Positions 5,571-5,830 of a DNA stretch of 5,830 nt are shown here, one piece after another. Source of the DNA: Chitinophagaceae bacterium (lineage in GTDB: Bacteria > Bacteroidota > Bacteroidia > Chitinophagales > Chitinophagaceae); the NCBI GenBank assembly GCA_003489485.1, contig DNMB01000068.1:1-5830 (forward strand). The letters run 5' to 3'. The position numbers were made by a program, and so were the translations under genes. The notes under the pieces were generated by a model, which ran no database searches, was not told the origin of the DNA, and worked only from the letters and a program-made list of their open reading frames with translations. Positions within the stretch are counted from its first letter, which is position 1, and each line of letters starts with the position of its first letter.

Positions 5571-5830
5571 ATGTGGCCCCTTTGTAAAAAGGAATTGAGA
5601 CAATTTTTTGGCAGCCTGACGGGCTACATGGCCGTGGCCGTTTTTCTGATCGCAGCCGGATTGGTCTTGTTCGTGTTCGAAGACAATATCCTTGATTTTG
5701 GTTATGCCAGTCTGGATCGGTTTTTTTTATTGGCTCCCTGGTTGTTGTTATTGCTGATTCCCGCTATTACCATGCGAAGTTTTGCAGAGGAGTTTCGCAC
5801 CGGCACTTACGAGTTGCTGGCCACGCAGCC
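5571..5830 (+). CDS. gldF: Gliding-motility ABC transporter permease GldF, N-terminal part (truncated by window edge)
   Basis: The ATG at 5571 opens a frame that stays open for 86 codons to the right edge. It starts MWPLCKKELRQFFGSLTGYM, an ABC-2-type permease N-terminus with a short cytoplasmic amphipathic segment. A first transmembrane helix follows at about 18-37 (AVAVFLIAAGLVLFVF) and a second at about 52-68 (LLAPWLLLLLIPAIT). The stretch SLDRFFLLAPW...IPAITMRSFAEEFRTGTYELLATQP is the typical GldF/ABC-2 family signature, with the conserved MRxFAEE motif at 68-74. With GldA (ATPase) and GldG, GldF forms an inner-membrane ABC transporter needed for gliding in Flavobacterium, although homologs also occur in non-gliding Bacteroidetes. 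A gldG partner would be expected just downstream, outside the window. The call is from recognition of the family; a generic ABC-2 permease is the alternative. Confidence 0.85.
   Translation, partial: MWPLCKKELRQFFGSLTGYMAVAVFLIAAGLVLFVFEDNILDFGYASLDRFFLLAPWLLLLLIPAITMRSFAEEFRTGTYELLATQ

Noticed and set aside
1..5830. tRNA, rRNA, CRISPR, insertion sequence or phage features
   Set aside because: No cloverleaf-like segment, regular repeat array, transposase frame or flanking terminal repeats were seen. Nearly all sequence is accounted for by housekeeping genes with short spacers.

Overview
The window is ordinary core-genome DNA from a member of the Bacteroidota (Bacteroidetes), most likely a Chitinophagaceae/Sphingobacteriia/Cytophagia-type lineage. 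Three things point there: the acpP-fabF-rnc gene order, a gldF gene (gliding-motility ABC permease, essentially confined to this phylum) at the right edge, and intergenic elements resembling the phylum's TAnnTTTG -7 promoter box together with an absence of strong Shine-Dalgarno sequences. No mobile element, CRISPR array, phage gene or RNA gene was seen.

Layout, left to right. (1) 1-338, minus strand: the N-terminal 112 residues of a GNAT acetyltransferase running off the left edge. (2) 339-528: a divergent intergenic region with a good promoter candidate for acpP and a small inverted repeat. (3) 529-2865, plus strand: acpP (acyl carrier protein), a strong intrinsic terminator-like hairpin, fabF (ketoacyl-ACP synthase II), and rnc (RNase III) starting one base after the fabF stop. 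(4) 2921-3322, minus strand: a single-gene methylmalonyl-CoA epimerase, convergent with rnc. (5) 3434-5492, plus strand: iscS-iscU-iscA, a compact ISC-type iron-sulfur assembly operon closed by a textbook terminator at 5508-5542. (6) 5571 to the right edge: the first 86 residues of GldF.

How the genes work together: AcpP carries the acyl chains that FabF elongates. RNase III is a transcriptional passenger in that operon, as is usual in this phylum. IscS (cysteine desulfurase) supplies sulfur to the scaffold IscU, and IscA is an A-type carrier. The cluster lacks iscR, hscB, hscA and fdx, although IscU keeps the LPPVK motif that the HscA chaperone reads in proteobacteria. Mce acts in methylmalonyl-CoA/propionate metabolism and has no partner gene here.

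I did not find a previously undescribed system. The points most worth a second look are the attenuator-like hairpin between acpP and fabF, the Asp-to-Asn change at a metal-ligand position of RNase III, the retained LPPVK motif in an ISC cluster with no chaperones, and a possible promoter between iscS and iscU.
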